Source: Spyradocola merdavium (lineage in GTDB: Bacteria > Bacillota > Clostridia > Christensenellales > UBA1750). From it: a DNA stretch of 53,423 nt. Each line of letters starts with the position of its first letter. Position 1 is the stretch's first letter. The stretch spans positions 1 to 53,423 of the forward strand of contig DVIM01000165.1 in NCBI GenBank assembly GCA_018711265.1. The letters run 5' to 3'. Of the stretch, positions 30,687 through 39,411 are shown piece after piece. The notes beneath the pieces were generated by a model. That model saw nothing but the letters and a program-made list of their open reading frames with translations, made no database searches and was not told the DNA's origin. Made by a program: the position numbers and the translations under genes.

Positions 30687-32268
30687 CCGCCCCCTGCCGG
30701 TAGTTCTTGGGCGTCACCCCACAGCGCTGCTTGAAGCAGTAGCTGAAGTAGCCCGGGTCCTCAAACCCTGTCTCCAGGGCGATCTCGTAGATCTTCTTTT
30801 CGGAGTCGCGCAGCAGCGCCTTTGCGCGCTCGATGCGCTTATCCAGCACGTATTGCAGGAACGAGGTGCCCATCTCCCGCTTGAAGACGAGGGAGAGCTG
30901 CGTCTGGGAGATGCGGAAGGCCTCGCACACGTCCGAGATGGAGAGCGAGGGCTCCGCGTAGTGCGCGTCGATGTAGCCGGCGATGCGCTGGGCAAAGGCG
31001 CGGTTGTCCACGCGGCCGCGCTCGGCGATGCGGCGCGCGGTCTCCTGCGCGGCGCTGCACAGGGCGCGCAGGGCGGAGGCGGTCTCCAGGGGCAGAACCA
31101 GGCGGTGCGCCTCGAGCACGGGCAGGATCTCCTCGGCGGAGATGCCCGCGCGCAACGCTGTGGTCAAAATCGCCGTGTGCACCATGGAGGACAGGGCCAG
31201 CAGCAGCGCGGGACTCGCGCGGCGGGCGAGGTCCTCGCGCATCCGGGCGAAGTAGGCCTCGATGCGCGCCTCGTCCCCCGCGCGCAGGAGCTGGGCGACC
31301 TCGCCCGGCAGGCCCGCGGCCAGCATCCCCTCGGCGCTGGGCGCCTCCTCCTCCGCCAGGAGAAAGAGCCCGTCTGCCGCGGCGGCCTTGTCCTCCAGGA
31401 GCAGGAGCGCGCGCTGGTAGAGCGCGGGCAGGTCGGCCGGGGACTGCGCCGGCTCGGTCAGCACCGCCTTGGCCGAGAGCTTGAGGTACATGCGCACCAT
31501 GTCCATGATCTCCGAGAGCAGGGAGACGGCCTGCTCCTGCCCGCAGCGCAGCAGCAGAACGAACCGCCCCCTGTGGCAGACGCAGGAGCCCGCGGCAAGC
31601 TCGCCCAGCCGCTCCTGCGCGATCTCCTGCAGGGAAAAGCGCAAAAGGTCCATGCGCCCGGCAAAGTCCCGGCGCAGCACCTGCTCGTTTTTCGGCGTGC
31701 GCCCGAGGGCGACCAGCGCCAGGTGCGCGGGGAAGGCGGCCTCGTCCTCCGCCGCGTCGCGCAGCAGGCCGAGGGATTCGTTCGTGTTCTCAAAGAGCAT
31801 CTCCAGCAGGCGCAGGCGGCCGATCTGCACGCGGTCCTGCCGCTGCTGCTCCAGGAACGCGGCCTCGTCCAGGCGGCGGGCAAAGGCCTCGTCCAGCGAG
31901 GCGCGGATGCGGGCGAGCGCCTCGCGCACGCCCGTCAGCGACAGGGGCTTGAGCAGGTAGTCCATGACGCGGAACTGCATCGCCCGCTGCGCATAGGCAA
32001 AGTCGTCGTGCCCGCTGACGACGACAAAGCGCATCGCCGGGTACATCTGCTGCAGGCGCTCGATCAGTTCCAGCCCGTCCATGTAGGGCATGCAGATATC
32101 CGTCATCACCACGTCCGGCACGAGGTCCCTGGCCATCTCCAGCGCCTCCAGCGCGCCGGCCGCGCACCCGCAGAGCGAAAACCCGCAGGCCTCCCAGTCC
32201 ACGGTCCGCGCGATGCTCTCGCGCACGTCCACCTCGTCGTCCACCAACAGGATCTTGTATTGCGCCAC
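30661..32268 (-). CDS. YesN-type response regulator (receiver plus AraC DNA-binding domain)
   Basis: The 535-residue protein has an N-terminal receiver (KILLVDDE, Asp57 in MTDICMP, Lys in YLLKPL). A ~280-residue middle region follows, then a C-terminal AraC-type double helix-turn-helix ending YFSYCFKQRCGVTPKNYR. GTG 32268 is chosen because AAGGAGG lies 7-8 bases upstream; a GTG at 32277 would be too close. It follows the SGNH hydrolase gene by 42 bases and probably activates sugar genes, perhaps the ABC importer at 24-27 kb. Confidence 0.92.
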   Translation of the reverse strand: MAQYKILLVDDEVDVRESIARTVDWEACGFSLCGCAAGALEALEMARDLVPDVVMTDICMPYMDGLELIERLQQMYPAMRFVVVSGHDDFAYAQRAMQFRVMDYLLKPLSLTGVREALARIRASLDEAFARRLDEAAFLEQQRQDRVQIGRLRLLEMLFENTNESLGLLRDAAEDEAAFPAHLALVALGRTPKNEQVLRRDFAGRMDLLRFSLQEIAQERLGELAAGSCVCHRGRFVLLLRCGQEQAVSLLSEIMDMVRMYLKLSAKAVLTEPAQSPADLPALYQRALLLLEDKAAAADGLFLLAEEEAPSAEGMLAAGLPGEVAQLLRAGDEARIEAYFARMREDLARRASPALLLALSSMVHTAILTTALRAGISAEEILPVLEAHRLVLPLETASALRALCSAAQETARRIAERGRVDNRAFAQRIAGYIDAHYAEPSLSISDVCEAFRISQTQLSLVFKREMGTSFLQYVLDKRIERAKALLRDSEKKIYEIALETGFEDPGYFSYCFKQRCGVTPKNYRQGADARAQDQP

Positions 32269-32310
32269 GGGGCGCACCTCCTTTGCGTCTTTGCGTCGGG
32301 CGCGGCCCGC

Positions 32311-32895
32311 TCAGAGATAGCGCTCGATGCAGGAAGCGACCTGGCGCGCGCAGGCCCGGTACCCCTCTTCCGTCAGGTGCAGGCCGTCCGCGCACTTGTA
32401 GAGGCCGGGCGCCTTCAGGCAGAGGGCGTAGAGGTCGTTGACCGGCACGTTTTCCTCGCGCATGACCTCCAGCGCCGCGGCGTTGTACGCCTCCACCCAC
32501 TCGTTCTGGTAGCGCAGGGCCGCGCCCGTGCCGGTGTTGTCCTGCGCGCCCCCGGCGCGGGGCACGGGCAGGGTCGTGGCGAAGATCACCTGCGCCCCGC
32601 ACGAGCGGCAAAGGCCCAGGATGCGGCGGAGGAAGTGCTGGTACTCCGGGATGGGGTGGATGGGCTCGCGCATGGGGGATTCGATGTTCATGTCCCAGTA
32701 GCCGTTGTTCCAGTGGACCACGTCCACCGGCCCATGCGCGCGCAGGAGCTGGTTCGCCTGCCAGAGCGTATAGGCGGCAAAGCGGCCGTTGTCCTCCGGG
32801 TCGTAGAGCACCTCCGCGCGGCCGGCCAGCAGGCCGCGCACCATGTCGTCGTAGCCCATGCGGATGGAATCGCCGAGAAGCAGCGCCTTTTTCAT
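32311..32895 (-). CDS. SGNH/GDSL-family hydrolase
   Basis: The 194-residue protein has block I LLGDSIRMGY (Ser9), a WNNGYWD block with Asn, and block V CADGLHLTEEGY with the Asp-x-x-His pair. There is no signal peptide, so it acts in the cytoplasm, probably as an esterase or deacetylase on acylated sugars. It is the first gene of the operon with YesN, YesM and the binding lipoprotein, suggesting that the sensed substrate is an acylated or acetylated glycan fragment. Confidence 0.87.
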   Translation of the reverse strand: MKKALLLGDSIRMGYDDMVRGLLAGRAEVLYDPEDNGRFAAYTLWQANQLLRAHGPVDVVHWNNGYWDMNIESPMREPIHPIPEYQHFLRRILGLCRSCGAQVIFATTLPVPRAGGAQDNTGTGAALRYQNEWVEAYNAAALEVMREENVPVNDLYALCLKAPGLYKCADGLHLTEEGYRACARQVASCIERYL

Positions 32896-32943
32896 GGTTT
32901 TCGTCTCCTTTTTTCTCGCCCGATCGGGGGGAATCTCTTTTTC

Positions 32944-32972
32944 AGTGTACAACGCGGAGGCGGCGGGGTCAA
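32944..32972 (-). promoter_or_regulatory. Promoter of the SGNH - YesN - YesM - binding protein operon
   Basis: On the minus strand TTGACC (32967-32972), 17 bases, TACACT (32944-32949), about 45 bases before the SGNH ATG. Confidence 0.75.
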
Positions 32973-33096
32973 GCGCCGGGCGTCCGCGCTTTTTTTCGCG
33001 CGGGGGGAAAGAGGGGCATTCCGTTTTTGCACCGTTCGTGCTATACTGAGGGCGTCCCACGTTTTGAACTTCGCATCCGGAGAAAGGAGGATTGCG

Positions 33097-34608
33097 ATGC
33101 CATTTTCCTTTGCACAGGCCACGCCCGAGAGCGTCGGCATTCCCTCCGACGCGATCCTGCGCTACGCGGACGCGCTGGAGGACCTCGCGCTGAGCCTGCA
33201 CTCGCTCACCGTCATCCGCCGCGGCGCGGTCGTCTTCGACGGGCAGTACAGCCCCATGACCAGCGGCCAGCCGCACAGGCTCTACTCCTGCTCCAAGTCC
33301 TTCGTCTCCCTGGCCGTGGGCATCCTCTGCGGCGAAGGGCGGCTGCGCCTCTCCGACCGCGTGGCGGACTTCTTCCCCGAGTACGACAAGGCGAAGATGC
33401 ACCCCTTCCTGCGGGAGACCACGGTGGAGGACCTGCTGCGCATGACCGACTGCCACGACGAGACCACCTACAACATGGACAAGGCCGAGCCGGACATGGA
33501 CTGGGTCCGCACCTATTTTGAGACGCCGCCCACCCACCGCGCGGGCACGGTCTTCCAGTACAACACGGCCTGCACGGTCATGCTCTCGGTGATCGTCGAG
33601 CGGATCACGGGCGCCTCGTTCCTGGAGACGCTCCGGCCCCGCGTGTTCGAGCCCATGGGCATGACAAAGGACATCCAGTGCGTGCGCACGCCCTGCGGCC
33701 ACGCCTGGGGCGGCAGCGGCGTGCTGGCCAGCGCGCAGGATTTGGCCAAGATGGCCTACCTCTGCATGCGCGGGGGCGAGATCGACGGGCGGCAGCTCCT
33801 GCCGAGGGAGTACGTGCGCCGCGCTACCTCCCGCCAGGTGGACAACGCCCTCTTCAGCGACGACGCGGAGCACCGCGCGGGCTATGGCTACCAGATCTGG
33901 CGCATCCGGCACAACGGCTTTGCGTTCCTGGGCATGGGCAGCCAGCAGGCCTTCTGCTTCCCGGACGAGGACCTGCTCGTCGTGCTCACGGGCGACACGC
34001 AGGACGTGCCCGCCGCCGCGCAAAACGAGCTGACGCTGCTCTTTTCCACGGTCTTCCCCGCGCTCTCCAAGGACCCCCTGCCCGAGAACCCGGAGGCGCT
34101 GCGCCGCCTCGCCGCGCGGCGCGAGAGCCTGACGCTCTACGCGGAGACCGGCGGCGGCTACTCGCCCTATGGCCAGCGGATGAGCGGGCGCACCTTCCGC
34201 TTCCCCGAAAACGCCCTGGGCTGGAAGTGGGCGCGCTTCGACTTCGACGGGGACGAGGGGTCCCTTTCCTACGAGAACGCCACGGGCCCCCACCGCGTCG
34301 CCTTCGCCTACGGCCGCAACGTCGGGCAGGCGTTTGACGAAACTTCCTATTATGCCATGGACATCGGGCACCCGGCCTACCGGCCCCTGCACGCCTTTGC
34401 CAGCGCCGGGTGGAAGGACCCGCACACGCTCCTGCTCCGGCTGTGCATCGCGGACGTCTGCTTCGGCACGCTCCGGCTCTGCTTCGTCTTCGACGGGCAG
34501 GAGCTGACCGTCGCCGGCCGCAAGAACGCGGAGTGGTTCTTCCGCGAGTACCAGGGCTTCGCCACCGGCCAGGCGGACCCCGCCACGGGCCGGGCGGACC
34601 CCGCCTAG
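33097..34608 (+). CDS. Serine hydrolase of the beta-lactamase/class C family
   Basis: The 503-residue protein has the S-x-x-K motif YSCSKSF (Ser64, Lys67), the Tyr-x-Asn element QYNTAC (Tyr155) and GMGSQQAFCFPDEDL near residue 288 in place of the KTG element. A ~150-residue C-terminal domain follows. No signal peptide is seen, which argues against a secreted beta-lactamase and for an intracellular esterase or peptidase. ATG 33097 follows AAAGGAGG. Its TAG stop overlaps the stop of the convergent FliB-like gene. A TATACT box at 33042 suggests its own promoter. Confidence 0.85.
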   Translation: MPFSFAQATPESVGIPSDAILRYADALEDLALSLHSLTVIRRGAVVFDGQYSPMTSGQPHRLYSCSKSFVSLAVGILCGEGRLRLSDRVADFFPEYDKAKMHPFLRETTVEDLLRMTDCHDETTYNMDKAEPDMDWVRTYFETPPTHRAGTVFQYNTACTVMLSVIVERITGASFLETLRPRVFEPMGMTKDIQCVRTPCGHAWGGSGVLASAQDLAKMAYLCMRGGEIDGRQLLPREYVRRATSRQVDNALFSDDAEHRAGYGYQIWRIRHNGFAFLGMGSQQAFCFPDEDLLVVLTGDTQDVPAAAQNELTLLFSTVFPALSKDPLPENPEALRRLAARRESLTLYAETGGGYSPYGQRMSGRTFRFPENALGWKWARFDFDGDEGSLSYENATGPHRVAFAYGRNVGQAFDETSYYAMDIGHPAYRPLHAFASAGWKDPHTLLLRLCIADVCFGTLRLCFVFDGQELTVAGRKNAEWFFREYQGFATGQADPATGRADPA

Positions 34609-35558
34609 AGGGGGAAGTCCGCGAGGCGGTCGACGTTCTCCTGCGCGTACTCGATCTCCTTGGAGAGCAGGCGCAGCGCCTCCTGCGGGCTTTGGAAGGC
34701 CCCGCGCGCCAGCAGCGCGCGCGCCGCGCAGACGAACAGGACGAGCAGGCGCGCCTTGCCCAGCGCGTCGCCGTCGTAGGCGCACTTGAGGAACCAGCGG
34801 AAGAGCAGGTAGACCGCCGCGTGCTCCAGAACCCAGTCCGGGCAGGGCACGGCGTCCCCGCGCGCGGCGAGGCGGCGCGTCCAGTCCGCGTCGATGGGCG
34901 CAAGGCTCGCAAGGAGGGGGAGGAGCTCCGCCTCGCCGGGCAGGCGCTCCGCCTCAGGCGGGCAGTCCTCCGGGGCAAACCCGTCCAGCTCGTCCTGCAG
35001 GGCCCGCGCCGCGGCCAGAACTCGCCGCAGCCGGGCGTCCAGGGGGAGCGCGCGGTCCTGCAGGACCGCGCACAGCGAGCGCCGCGCCGAGACGAGGCGG
35101 GAGAGCAGCGCCTCCTCACAGGGAGGATCCTCCGCAGGCGCATCGTCCTCGGAGACGAGAAAGGTCAGGGGCGCGGAGTCCTGCAAGAGCAGGCGGCACG
35201 CCTCCTCGCAGCACAGGCCCACGCCCGTCTCCCGCCAGGCGCCGAACCACTCGGTAAAGCGCGGGTGCTCCCGGCAGATCTCGCACAGGGCCTCGGGACC
35301 CAGCGCCCGCTGCACGGCGCAGAGGTTGTCCGCGTCCAGCAGCGCGCAGCGGCCGCGGCCGTCCAGCGCAAAGTGCGCGCCGTCCGCGTCCGTTACAAGG
35401 CCCCGGCGCAGGCGCTCGCCGAGCGGGCCCGGGACCTGGGCGTAGCGGCGGCGGGACGCAGGGTCCACGTCGATCTCCCAGCCGATGCAGCAGTTGTCCG
35501 CGCAGGCCCCGGCCGTGCAGCGAAAGTCGTCGAAAAACCGCGGTTTGCAAACCCTCAT
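34605..35558 (-). CDS. FliB-like lysine N-methylase family protein
   Basis: The 317-residue protein begins with the Cys-rich start of FliB-type proteins: FRCTAGACADNCCIGWEIDVD (about 12-32), then CALLDADNLCAVQRALGPEALCEICREHPR (about 70-100) and GLCCEEACRLLL. FliB methylates flagellin lysines in some bacteria, and the Cys clusters suggest Fe-S. No flagellar gene is in the window, and many clostridial homologs lack flagellar partners, so another target is likely. ATG 35558 opens the conserved N-terminus. It is convergent with the serine hydrolase gene. Confidence 0.85.
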   Translation of the reverse strand: MRVCKPRFFDDFRCTAGACADNCCIGWEIDVDPASRRRYAQVPGPLGERLRRGLVTDADGAHFALDGRGRCALLDADNLCAVQRALGPEALCEICREHPRFTEWFGAWRETGVGLCCEEACRLLLQDSAPLTFLVSEDDAPAEDPPCEEALLSRLVSARRSLCAVLQDRALPLDARLRRVLAAARALQDELDGFAPEDCPPEAERLPGEAELLPLLASLAPIDADWTRRLAARGDAVPCPDWVLEHAAVYLLFRWFLKCAYDGDALGKARLLVLFVCAARALLARGAFQSPQEALRLLSKEIEYAQENVDRLADFPL

Positions 35559-35669
35559 GTTCCCAAATCCCCTTTGCAGATTCCCTTTGCTATAAATTGT
35601 ACCCCCTTCCCGCGCGGCGCGCAAGCGCGCAGGGGGAAGGGCGTGAAAAAGAAAAAGGAGGCCGTTTTC

Positions 35670-36581
35670 ATGATTCGCCAATCCGCTTTCACCGGCAGCG
35701 CGCCGCTCCTCAAGGGCGGCCTGCATTGTCACACCACGCGCTCCGACGGCAAGGGCACGCCGGAGGAGGTCATCCGCCTGCACAAGCAGAACGGCTATGA
35801 CTTCCTCGCCCTGACCGACCACCGCGTCTACAACTACGAGAACTTCGCGCCGGATGCGGACATCGTGATCGTGCCCGGCATGGAGATGGACCGCAACATC
35901 GAGGGCTTCCCGGGCGTGCACTGCTTCCACACGGTGTGCCTGGGAACCAAGGACTCCACCTATGCGCAGGAGCAGACCTTTCCCACCGGGCGCGTGAGCG
36001 GCCAGGAGGAGTTCCAGAAGGTGCTCGACGACCTGCACGCCGCCGGGCAGATGACGATCTACTGCCATCCGGAGTGGAGCAACACGCCGGCGCGGGAGTT
36101 CGACCAGCTGCGCGGCAACTTCGCCATGGAGATCTGGAACACGGGCTGCGCGCTGGAGAACGGCCTGGACACCAACGCCGCCTACTGGGACGAGCTGCTC
36201 ATGCAGGGCAAGAAGATCTACGGCGTCGCCACGGACGACGGGCACCACATGTACCACCACTGCAAGGGCTGGGTGCGCGTGAATGCGGAGCGGAACGCCG
36301 GGGCAATCCTCGCGGCCCTGGGCGCGGGCGCGTTCTATTCCTCCTGCGGGCCGGAGATCCATGACTTCTACGTGGAGGACGGCGTCGCGGTCGTGACCTG
36401 CTCGCCCTGCGCGGAGATCGTCTTCCGCTGCGGCCAGTACCCCTGCCCGCGCATCTCCTCGCGCGAAGGGGACCTCACGCGCCACGAGTTCGCCCTTCCC
36501 GAGTACCTGGACTACATCCGCGCCGTCGTGCGCGACAAGGAAGGACGCCGGGCCTGGACCAACCCCATCTTCCTGCGCTGA
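35670..36581 (+). CDS. PHP-domain phosphoesterase
   Basis: The 303-residue protein has the four PHP metal motifs: GLHCHTTRSDG (17-27), ALTDHR near residue 48, YCHPEW near residue 131, and VATDDGHH near residue 190. PHP proteins hydrolyse phosphate esters such as histidinol phosphate, AMP-type nucleotides or cyclic phosphates. The C-terminal ~70 residues form a small beta domain often fused to PHP in sugar-related loci. ATG 35670 follows AAAGGAG. It is a single gene divergent from the FliB-like gene. Confidence 0.88.
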   Translation: MIRQSAFTGSAPLLKGGLHCHTTRSDGKGTPEEVIRLHKQNGYDFLALTDHRVYNYENFAPDADIVIVPGMEMDRNIEGFPGVHCFHTVCLGTKDSTYAQEQTFPTGRVSGQEEFQKVLDDLHAAGQMTIYCHPEWSNTPAREFDQLRGNFAMEIWNTGCALENGLDTNAAYWDELLMQGKKIYGVATDDGHHMYHHCKGWVRVNAERNAGAILAALGAGAFYSSCGPEIHDFYVEDGVAVVTCSPCAEIVFRCGQYPCPRISSREGDLTRHEFALPEYLDYIRAVVRDKEGRRAWTNPIFLR

Positions 36582-36624
36582 GGGCGAACCCCGGAAAAAA
36601 ATCCCGCGCGCCCGAAAAAATGCC

Positions 36625-36652
36625 TTGACAAAATTCCGCCGCCGTGTATAAT
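36625..36652 (+). promoter_or_regulatory. Consensus promoter of tRNA-Leu
   Basis: Perfect TTGACA (36625-36630), 16 bases, perfect TATAAT (36647-36652), 15 bases before the tRNA. Confidence 0.92.
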
Positions 36653-36667
36653 AGATTCTGTTCCTAC

Positions 36668-36750
36668 GCGAGGGTGGCGGAACTGGCAGACGCGCACGTT
36701 TGAGGGGCGTGTGGGCAACCATACGGGTTCAAGTCCCGTCCTTCGCACCA
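36668..36750 (+). tRNA. tRNA-Leu, anticodon GAG
   Basis: The 83-nt sequence begins GCGAGGG and ends CCTTCGC with an encoded CCA. The anticodon arm is CACGT / TTGAGGG / GCGTG, giving GAG for CTC/CTT leucine codons. A class II variable arm (TGGGCAACCA) follows, as expected for Leu. The T-arm GGGTTCAAGTCCC is normal. It has its own consensus promoter and terminator. Confidence 0.95.
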
Positions 36751-36755
36751 ATGGA

Positions 36756-36798
36756 AAAGAAGCTGTACAGCAAAAAACGCTGTACAGCTTCTTTTTTT
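36756..36798 (+). terminator. Terminator of tRNA-Leu
   Basis: AGAAGCTGTACAGC and GCTGTACAGCTTCT form a 14-bp stem with an A-rich loop, followed by seven T. Confidence 0.92.
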
Positions 36799-36804
36799 GC
36801 AATT

Positions 36805-36836
36805 CCCGGCGCTTGGAGCACCTTCCAAGCGCCGGG
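36805..36836 (-). terminator. 13-bp hairpin after the DUF4405-like gene
   Basis: CCCGGCGCTTGGA and TCCAAGCGCCGGG pair around a short loop just past the minus-strand gene end at 36844. No T-run follows, as with other convergent-gene hairpins in this window. Confidence 0.6.
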
Positions 36837-36843
36837 GAGAAAC

Positions 36844-37545
36844 TCAGCGCGCGCCCGCCGGCCGCCTGCGCTGCTCCCCGCGCTGGGCGCACCGCTGCAG
36901 CAGGTACCCGGCGAGGACCCACAGCGCCAGGATGCAGAACAGCTCGCCCAGGACCTGCAGGGCGGACGCCTCGTAATCGAGGAAGGCGAACTCCGTCCGC
37001 AGGAAAAGATAGGAAGGAATTCCCTGGCGCAGGACGCAGAACAGGCCCGCGCCCGCAAGGAGCGCCGCGCCCAGGCGCAGGCCGTTCCGCCCCCACGCGG
37101 GCAGCGGCCGGCCGCGGCGCAGCGCCTTGCGCCCGAGAGACAGGAACGCGCCCCAGTGCGCCCCCAGGTGCAGGCCGACGAGCAGGAGGCTCCAATAGCC
37201 GCAGGCCAGGTGGAGCAGCCGCGCCGCGGACGTGGGCAGCGGCAGGTCGAGGAACGGCAGCGCGCTGCGGGACATGGCGATCCCGCTGACCATCTGCGCC
37301 AGCATGCTCACCAGCACCAGGGCGTCCAGCACCGTGGAGAGGATGCGCGGGGCGGAGTACCGCCCCTTGCCCAGGGCGCGGAACCAGGAGAGGTTCAGCA
37401 GGTGGTGCAGGACGAACAGGGCGAAAAAGCCGATCCCCAGCCACTCGTGGACCGCCTGGTCCGTGAGCACATAGGCCATCAGCAGCAGGAGGGCGGCCGT
37501 CATCAGCAGGTCGACGGCGTGCCGCAGGGCGGGTTTATGCTTCAT
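36844..37545 (-). CDS. DUF4405-like membrane protein
   Basis: The 233-residue protein has about six hydrophobic helices. Paired histidines occur in FALFVLHHLLN (about 45-55), LLHLACGYWSLLLVGLHLGAHWG and near VHEWLG, consistent with haem-coordinating helices as in cytochrome b-type DUF4405 proteins. ATG 37545 follows AAGGGGG. It overlaps the end of the flavodoxin gene, so the two are co-transcribed; an electron-transfer link is plausible but unproven. Confidence 0.78.
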   Translation of the reverse strand: MKHKPALRHAVDLLMTAALLLLMAYVLTDQAVHEWLGIGFFALFVLHHLLNLSWFRALGKGRYSAPRILSTVLDALVLVSMLAQMVSGIAMSRSALPFLDLPLPTSAARLLHLACGYWSLLLVGLHLGAHWGAFLSLGRKALRRGRPLPAWGRNGLRLGAALLAGAGLFCVLRQGIPSYLFLRTEFAFLDYEASALQVLGELFCILALWVLAGYLLQRCAQRGEQRRRPAGAR

Positions 37546-38053
37546 CGCGGCATCCCCCTTCCAGGCGGTCCGGCGCAAGACCGATCTGCGCTAGCCAGCG
37601 GTCGATCGCGGGCCCCGCGGCGGAAACCTCGTCCCCGCGCAGGGAGAGCAGCGGGAGCACCTCGCACCCGGCGCACAGGCGCGCAAGGTCCGCGGCGATG
37701 CGCCCCGCGCCGCCCCCGCCGTGCGTGCAGAAGGGCGCGATGCGCAGGCCCTGCGGCAGGGCTTGGCGCAGGAAGGACTGCAGGGGCGGCGCCATCGTGC
37801 CGCACCAATTCGGCGTGCCCAGAAAGAGCGCCTCGCAGCCGGACAGGTCCAGGGACAGCGGGCGCAGCGCCGGGCAGATGCCCTGGCGGATTTCCCGGCC
37901 GGCCTGGCGGACGGTCTGGGCGTAGTCGGCGGGGTAGGGGGAGACGGGTTCCAGCTCCACAAGGTCCGCCCCCGCCCGCTCGGCGAGCAGGCGCGCGGCC
38001 CGCCGCGTGTTGCCGGACCAGGAGTAGAAGAGGACAAGGCGCGTCTTGTTCAC
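37535..38053 (-). CDS. Flavodoxin
   Basis: The 172-residue protein has the FMN phosphate loop YSWSGNTRRAARLLAE near residue 10 and an FLGTPNWCGTMAPPLQSFL segment near residue 80. It carries FMN and moves low-potential electrons. GTG 38053 follows AAAGGAGG at 9 bases; longer frames lack a ribosome site. It lies between a radical SAM gene and a DUF4405-like gene on the same strand and may reduce the radical SAM cluster. Confidence 0.87.
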   Translation of the reverse strand: MNKTRLVLFYSWSGNTRRAARLLAERAGADLVELEPVSPYPADYAQTVRQAGREIRQGICPALRPLSLDLSGCEALFLGTPNWCGTMAPPLQSFLRQALPQGLRIAPFCTHGGGGAGRIAADLARLCAGCEVLPLLSLRGDEVSAAGPAIDRWLAQIGLAPDRLEGGCRDEA

Positions 38054-38172
38054 GGAATAAACCCTCCTTTTCTCCCCATTGTAGGGCACGCGGCGGAAAA
38101 AGTCCAATGCCCATTTCCAATGCGTTTCCATATCCCGGACGAATCCGGGCGGGCGCAGCGACGGGACGCGGA

Positions 38173-39411
38173 TCAGGCGCGCGTCTTGCAGGACGAGCAC
38201 TTGCCGGAGCAGGCCCAGAGCGCGTCCGCCACCGGCGCCCAGTTTTCCGCCGCGCGCTCGCACTTTCCGGCGAGCGCGTCGACATCCTCCGGGCTCTCCA
38301 GGTCCGTGGAGTGCGCGCCGGTGGCGTGCACCATGGATTGCAGCGCGCGCGGGTTGTCCAGGAGCGGACAGGGGCGCAAGGGGTTGTCGTTGAGAGGCTG
38401 GCCCGCGTGGTAGGCGCGGAACAGCGGCGACTGCAGCGCCTCGAGAATCGTCTTGTCCCGGATGTTGGAGTCCGAGTAGTGGATGAAGGCGCAGGGCTCG
38501 ATGTCGCCGTTGGCGTTGATGTGCAGGTAGCGCCGTCCGCCCGCGACGCAGCCGCCCGCGTACTCGCCGTCGTTCCAGAAGTCCATGGTGAAGATGGGCT
38601 TTGCGGCGCGGAACGCGCGCACCTGCTCGTACAGGAAGCGGCGCTGCTCGGGCGTGACCATCAGGTCCGGCACCGCGTCGCTGCCCACGGGCATGTAGGT
38701 GAAGAACCAGCAGAACTTCGCGCCCCAGGCGATCATCTGGTCAAAGTACGCCTCGCTGCCGATGACCTCCACGTTTTGACGGGTGTAGCAGCAGGAGATG
38801 CCAAAGGGCAGCTTCCGCTCGCGCAGCAGAGCCATGGCGCGCTCCACGCGGCGGAACGTGCCCGCGCCGCGGCGGGAATCCGTCGCCTCCTCAAAGCCCT
38901 CGACGGAGATGGCGGGGAGGAAGTTCTTGACGCGCAGCATCTCGTCGGCAAAGGCCTCGTCGATGAGGGTGCCGTTGGTGAAGGCGGAAAACTCGCAGTC
39001 CGGGTGCGCCTGGCAGAGGCGCAGGATGTCCGCCTTGCGCACGAGCGGCTCGCCGCCGGAGAAGAGGTAGAAGTGGATGCCCAGCTCCCTGCCCTGGCGG
39101 AGGATGTCCTCCAGCTCCGCATAGCTGAGATTGAGCCGATTGCCGTACTCCGCCGCCCAGCAGCCTGTGCAGTGTAGGTTGCAGGCGGAGGTGGGGTCGA
39201 TGAGCATCGTCCAGGGGATGTTGCAGTTGTACTTGCGGCGCAGCTCGTCGTTCCGCTCGCTCTGCAGGAACGAGCCGTTCAGGGCGAAGTTCTCAAAGAG
39301 CGCGCGCCGCACGCCGGCGCCGATGCCGTCCCAGAGGCGCAGGACGAAGCGGTTCCAGTTGTTGTCCGGGTCCGCCAGGCCTTCTTTGATGCCCCGGATC
39401 ACCCCGTCCAT
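38173..39411 (-). CDS. Radical SAM protein with SPASM-like C-terminal domain
   Basis: The 412-residue protein has the cluster motif CNLHCTGC (Cys77, Cys81, Cys84), the FSGGEPL SAM motif near residue 115, and a C-terminal Cys-rich region (GGCVAGGRRYLHINANGDIEPC, then CPLL and CSGKCSSCKTRA) typical of SPASM auxiliary-cluster enzymes. These enzymes modify peptides or proteins or act on cofactors. No precursor peptide gene is obvious beside it. ATG 39411 is preceded by GGGGAGCG. The flavodoxin gene follows 119 bases later on the same strand. Confidence 0.88.
   Translation of the reverse strand: MDGVIRGIKEGLADPDNNWNRFVLRLWDGIGAGVRRALFENFALNGSFLQSERNDELRRKYNCNIPWTMLIDPTSACNLHCTGCWAAEYGNRLNLSYAELEDILRQGRELGIHFYLFSGGEPLVRKADILRLCQAHPDCEFSAFTNGTLIDEAFADEMLRVKNFLPAISVEGFEEATDSRRGAGTFRRVERAMALLRERKLPFGISCCYTRQNVEVIGSEAYFDQMIAWGAKFCWFFTYMPVGSDAVPDLMVTPEQRRFLYEQVRAFRAAKPIFTMDFWNDGEYAGGCVAGGRRYLHINANGDIEPCAFIHYSDSNIRDKTILEALQSPLFRAYHAGQPLNDNPLRPCPLLDNPRALQSMVHATGAHSTDLESPEDVDALAGKCERAAENWAPVADALWACSGKCSSCKTRA

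Noticed and set aside
38173..39411. Radical SAM gene as the GRE activase
   Set aside because: It has a SPASM-like C-terminus and lacks the activase layout; it is also 21 kb away.
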